Source: JANQUM01 sp047630355 (GTDB lineage: Bacteria; Bacteroidota; Bacteroidia; Cytophagales; Spirosomataceae). From it: a stretch of 9,602 bases of DNA. This document shows, in pieces, positions 6,815 through 9,602 of this stretch (its first letter is position 1; each line of letters begins with the position of its first letter). A program made the translations under genes and the position numbers. The stretch covers positions 1 to 9,602 of the forward strand of contig JBLHXN010000124.1 of the NCBI GenBank assembly GCA_047630355.1, in the 5' to 3' direction. The notes beneath the pieces were generated by a model that saw only the letters and a list, made by a program, of their open reading frames with translations, searched no databases and was not told the origin of the DNA.

Positions 6815-9602
6815 ATGTTTAAATCTACTCTTCAAAAAGGGTTAGCGAGTCTCTTTGCATGCTTGCTATTCACAACAACCCTTTACGCACAAACTACCAT
6901 TACTGGTAAAATAACCGACGCGGACACAAAAGAACCGCTCATCGGAGTAAGTATTCAGGTAAAAGGGAAGATCATCGGTACAATTACCAATACTAATGGT
7001 GAGTTCTCGTTAAGTACATCCACTCCCGTACCGTTTAAAGTTATTGTCTCTTCGGTTGGGTATCAGGTACAGGAAGTAGACATTACCAGCGAAAATGCTA
7101 ATATCATCATTGCTCTTACCGAACAGTCTATCATGGGGCAGGAGATTGTTGTATCTGCCTCACGTGTTGAGGAAAGTGTAATGAGAGCTCCCGCAGCCGT
7201 TGAAAAAATGAACATCAAGGCAATTCGGGAAGCTGCTGCTCCGTCGTTTTATGACGCATTGGCAAACATGAAAGGCGTTGACATGACTACGCAAGGTTTA
7301 CTTTTTAAATCAGTAAACATGCGAGGTTTCGGTGCAACGGGTAACGTACGTACCGTACAAATGATTGACGGAATGGACAATCAAGCTCCTGGCCTTAACT
7401 TTGCGGTTGATAACATCGTGGGTATGCCGGAACTTGACGTTGAAAGCGTTGAATTGCTTCCCGGTGCGGCTTCGGCACTTTATGGTCCGAACGCATTGAA
7501 CGGAATTATTTTAATGAACTCAAAAAGCCCGTTTATTTATCAAGGTTTGAGTGCTTCACTTAAAGGTGGTGTCATGAACGCCTCTAACCGTGCAACAGCT
7601 ACTACTCCGTTTTACGATGTGTCAGTTCGTTATGCGAAAGCGATAAACGATAAATTTGCTTACAAAGTTAACCTATCTTACTTAGGTGCTCAGGATTGGG
7701 AAGCAAACGACCCGACCAACCTTAACTTAGGTGGTGTTCAAGACGGAAGCCGTGGTGCGGGAGTAAAGTTAGATTACGACGGACAAAACATCTACGGTGA
7801 CGAAGTACAAACAAACATTGGCGGTGTTGCAGATGCATTGGTTGCCGGAGGTTTACTTCCTGCCGCGGCGAGAGGTTTAGTTCCTAACAGTAATGTCAGC
7901 CGTACGGGCTACGCAGAGCGTGATTTAATGGACTACAACACGAAAAGCTTTAAAGCAAACGTAGCTCTTCACTACCGTCTGAACGAGAAGATAGAATTAA
8001 TTGGGCAGGTAAACTACGGCTCAGGAACTACGGTCTATACCGGAACGGGGCGTTACGGTTTACGTGACTTTAACCTAACGCAAGGAAAAATAGAACTACG
8101 TGGTGATAATTTCACTGCTCGTGTTTACACAACGCAGGAGCGTTCAGGAAACTCGTACCTTGCAGGTCTTGCCTCAATTGGTATGCTAAACGAAGCGAAT
8201 CCACACGCTACTTGGTTTGGAGAATACGTAGGTGCATTTGTACAGGGTCGTTCAGGCGGTTTAGCCGAAGAACAAGCTCACATTACTGCCCGTCAGTTTG
8301 CCGATCGTAAGAACCCGTTGCCGGGAACAGATGCGTTTAATACTTCATTGGACAAGTACCGTGACCTTTCTATTTCTAACGGTGGTAGTAACTTCTTGGA
8401 TGAGACCAATATGTACCACGCCGAAGCCTTCTACAACTTCAAGAACGAGATTAAGTTCGTTGATTTATTAGTTGGTGGAAACGTGCGTCAGTATCAGTTA
8501 CGTTCAAACGGAACACTTTTCTCTGATATGAAAACAGACGAAAATGGGGTTCAGCGAGACGGAACAATTCCGATTAATGAATTTGGTGCATTTGTTCAGG
8601 CAAGTAAAAGCCTATTCAAAGATCACTTGAAGATATCTGGATCTGTTCGTTACGATAAGAACCAAAACTTTGAAGGTCAGTTTACGCCACGTATCTCGGC
8701 GGTTGGATCATTTGGTAACCATAACGTCCGCTTGTCTTATCAAACAGGTTTCCGTATTCCTACCACGCAGAACCAGTACATTGACCTGACAACTCCACAA
8801 GGAACGTTAATTGGTGGTCAGCCTGAATTTATAAATCGTTATAACTTGACGGGTGGTATTCCATTATTTGTCCTTAATGACTTTATTCAAAATGGAGCGA
8901 ACTCAAAATATTTGGACGATGCCGCAAGACAACGTATCGGTCAGCAAGTAGGTGCATTTGTGAATGCTAATTTACCGGCAATTCAGCAAGGGGTTGTAGC
9001 GGGTGTGACCGCTCAAGTAACTGCCGGTGTAACCGCCGCTGTCCAAGCTGCCGTAGCTGCCGGACAAATTCCTGCCAGTCAGGCTGCCGCTGCCATTGCT
9101 GCTCAGGTAACACAGAGCTTACAGTCTGCTCCAATTCAGACGCTAATAGCCAACACGGTAGCATCTGAAGCCGCTAAGGTTGGAGCTCAGGTGACCCCAG
9201 CATTTGCAACGGCAAACCTACCTAAGTACGAGCCAACACCACTTCAACCTGAGCGTATCCGCTCGTGGGAAGTTGGTTACAAAGGTTTGATTGCTAAAAA
9301 GTTATTTGTTGACGCTTACTACTACGAAAGCACTTACCTTAACTTTATTGGTGGAACATCCATAGTTGTACCGACGGCACCAGCTAGGCCAGGATTACCA
9401 ATTGAATCTGGAGTTGCTTCTGCAAGCACCCGTTTAGGATACTCACTTCCTTCTAATACTTCAGAAGAAATTAAAACACGCGGTTGGGCAATTGGTCTTG
9501 ACTACGCCATTGGTAAGGGTTATAGCATCGGGGCAAACGTTGCCAATAATGAGTTAACTAACTTCGTGCCAACCCCTCAGCAGCAATACGCAGGTTATAA
9601 CA
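6815..9602 (+). CDS. TonB-dependent receptor with carboxypeptidase-regulatory-like domain, partial at right edge
   Basis: An open frame runs from ATG 6815 to the window edge, 929 codons with no stop, so the C-terminus lies outside. It is an outer-membrane gated channel for uptake of a large or scarce nutrient. In order: signal peptide MFKSTLQKGLASLFACLL to about A25/Q26; a carboxypeptidase-regulatory-like beta-sandwich (about 27-105; ITGKITDADTKEPLIGVSI, TNTNGEFSLS, VSSVGYQ); a TonB-box-like GQEIVVSASR (108-117); the plug domain (about 118-240) with SVNMRGFG, VQMIDGMDNQ, VESVELLPGAASALYGPNAL and GIILMNSKSP; then barrel strands, including SYQTGFRIPTTQNQYIDL and LQPERIRSWEVGYKG. The N-terminal domain is typical of Bacteroidota receptors, but I do not see a diagnostic SusC signature and no SusD is in view, so the substrate (glycan, siderophore, cobalamin or other) is open. 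Residues about 710-801 form an unusual Ala-rich insert. It is divergent from the DUF3089 unit across 93 bp. Confidence 0.95.
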   Translation, partial: MFKSTLQKGLASLFACLLFTTTLYAQTTITGKITDADTKEPLIGVSIQVKGKIIGTITNTNGEFSLSTSTPVPFKVIVSSVGYQVQEVDITSENANIIIALTEQSIMGQEIVVSASRVEESVMRAPAAVEKMNIKAIREAAAPSFYDALANMKGVDMTTQGLLFKSVNMRGFGATGNVRTVQMIDGMDNQAPGLNFAVDNIVGMPELDVESVELLPGAASALYGPNALNGIILMNSKSPFIYQGLSASLKGGVMNASNRATATTPFYDVSVRYAKAINDKFAYKVNLSYLGAQDWEANDPTNLNLGGVQDGSRGAGVKLDYDGQNIYGDEVQTNIGGVADALVAGGLLPAAARGLVPNSNVSRTGYAERDLMDYNTKSFKANVALHYRLNEKIELIGQVNYGSGTTVYTGTGRYGLRDFNLTQGKIELRGDNFTARVYTTQERSGNSYLAGLASIGMLNEANPHATWFGEYVGAFVQGRSGGLAEEQAHITARQFADRKNPLPGTDAFNTSLDKYRDLSISNGGSNFLDETNMYHAEAFYNFKNEIKFVDLLVGGNVRQYQLRSNGTLFSDMKTDENGVQRDGTIPINEFGAFVQASKSLFKDHLKISGSVRYDKNQNFEGQFTPRISAVGSFGNHNVRLSYQTGFRIPTTQNQYIDLTTPQGTLIGGQPEFINRYNLTGGIPLFVLNDFIQNGANSKYLDDAARQRIGQQVGAFVNANLPAIQQGVVAGVTAQVTAGVTAAVQAAVAAGQIPASQAAAAIAAQVTQSLQSAPIQTLIANTVASEAAKVGAQVTPAFATANLPKYEPTPLQPERIRSWEVGYKGLIAKKLFVDAYYYESTYLNFIGGTSIVVPTAPARPGLPIESGVASASTRLGYSLPSNTSEEIKTRGWAIGLDYAIGKGYSIGANVANNELTNFVPTPQQQYAGYN

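Noticed and set aside
8967..9164. Minus-strand ORF of 65 codons
   Set aside because: It is a shadow of the Ala-rich insert in the receptor; the low-complexity GC-rich codons keep the opposite strand free of stops.
6815..9602. Calling the receptor a SusC-type glycan importer
   Set aside because: The N-terminal regulatory-like domain is compatible, but I see no diagnostic SusC signature after the plug, and no SusD gene lies within the window.

Overview
The window looks like chromosomal DNA from a member of the Bacteroidota, most likely a Cytophagales-type bacterium. The evidence is a TonB-dependent receptor with an N-terminal carboxypeptidase-regulatory-like domain, a DUF3089 hydrolase, a RecQ with a C-terminal helix-turn-helix extension, no clear Shine-Dalgarno sequences, and a TAnnTTTG-type -7 candidate. 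The genus is not determined; this placement is inferred from gene content only.

Left part (1-3178): a small four-helix DUF423 membrane protein on the minus strand is divergent from recQ on the plus strand. The 95-bp gap between them carries a perfect 16-bp palindrome (426-441). A GNAT acetyltransferase follows recQ after only 21 bp and is probably co-transcribed with it.

Middle part (3179-4587): there is no intact gene, but this is not empty spacer. Reading the minus strand across stop codons recovers a decayed two-gene operon. The first member (4396 to 3489) is an outer-membrane beta-barrel-like protein with a signal peptide, broken by a one-base deletion and three in-frame stops. Four bases later comes the start of a lipoprotein (3484) whose body resembles the N-terminus of DUF3179 proteins; it is cut by stops after 27 codons and then fades out. 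Upstream of the barrel remnant is a 191-bp spacer with a 9-bp inverted repeat.

Right part (4588-9602): a minus-strand pair, a secreted DUF3089 alpha/beta-hydrolase-like protein followed by a mannose-1-phosphate guanylyltransferase, overlaps by 8 nt (ATGAATAA) and is presumably one transcript. The enzyme makes GDP-mannose for surface polysaccharides or glycans. Divergent from this pair, across 93 bp, is a large TonB-dependent receptor that runs off the right edge. It has all the usual parts plus an unusual, nearly uncharged Ala/Gln/Val-rich insert of about 92 residues inside its barrel.

I found no RNA genes, CRISPR arrays, intact mobile elements or integrase genes. I see no convincing complete new system; the most notable points are the decayed operon and the receptor insert.
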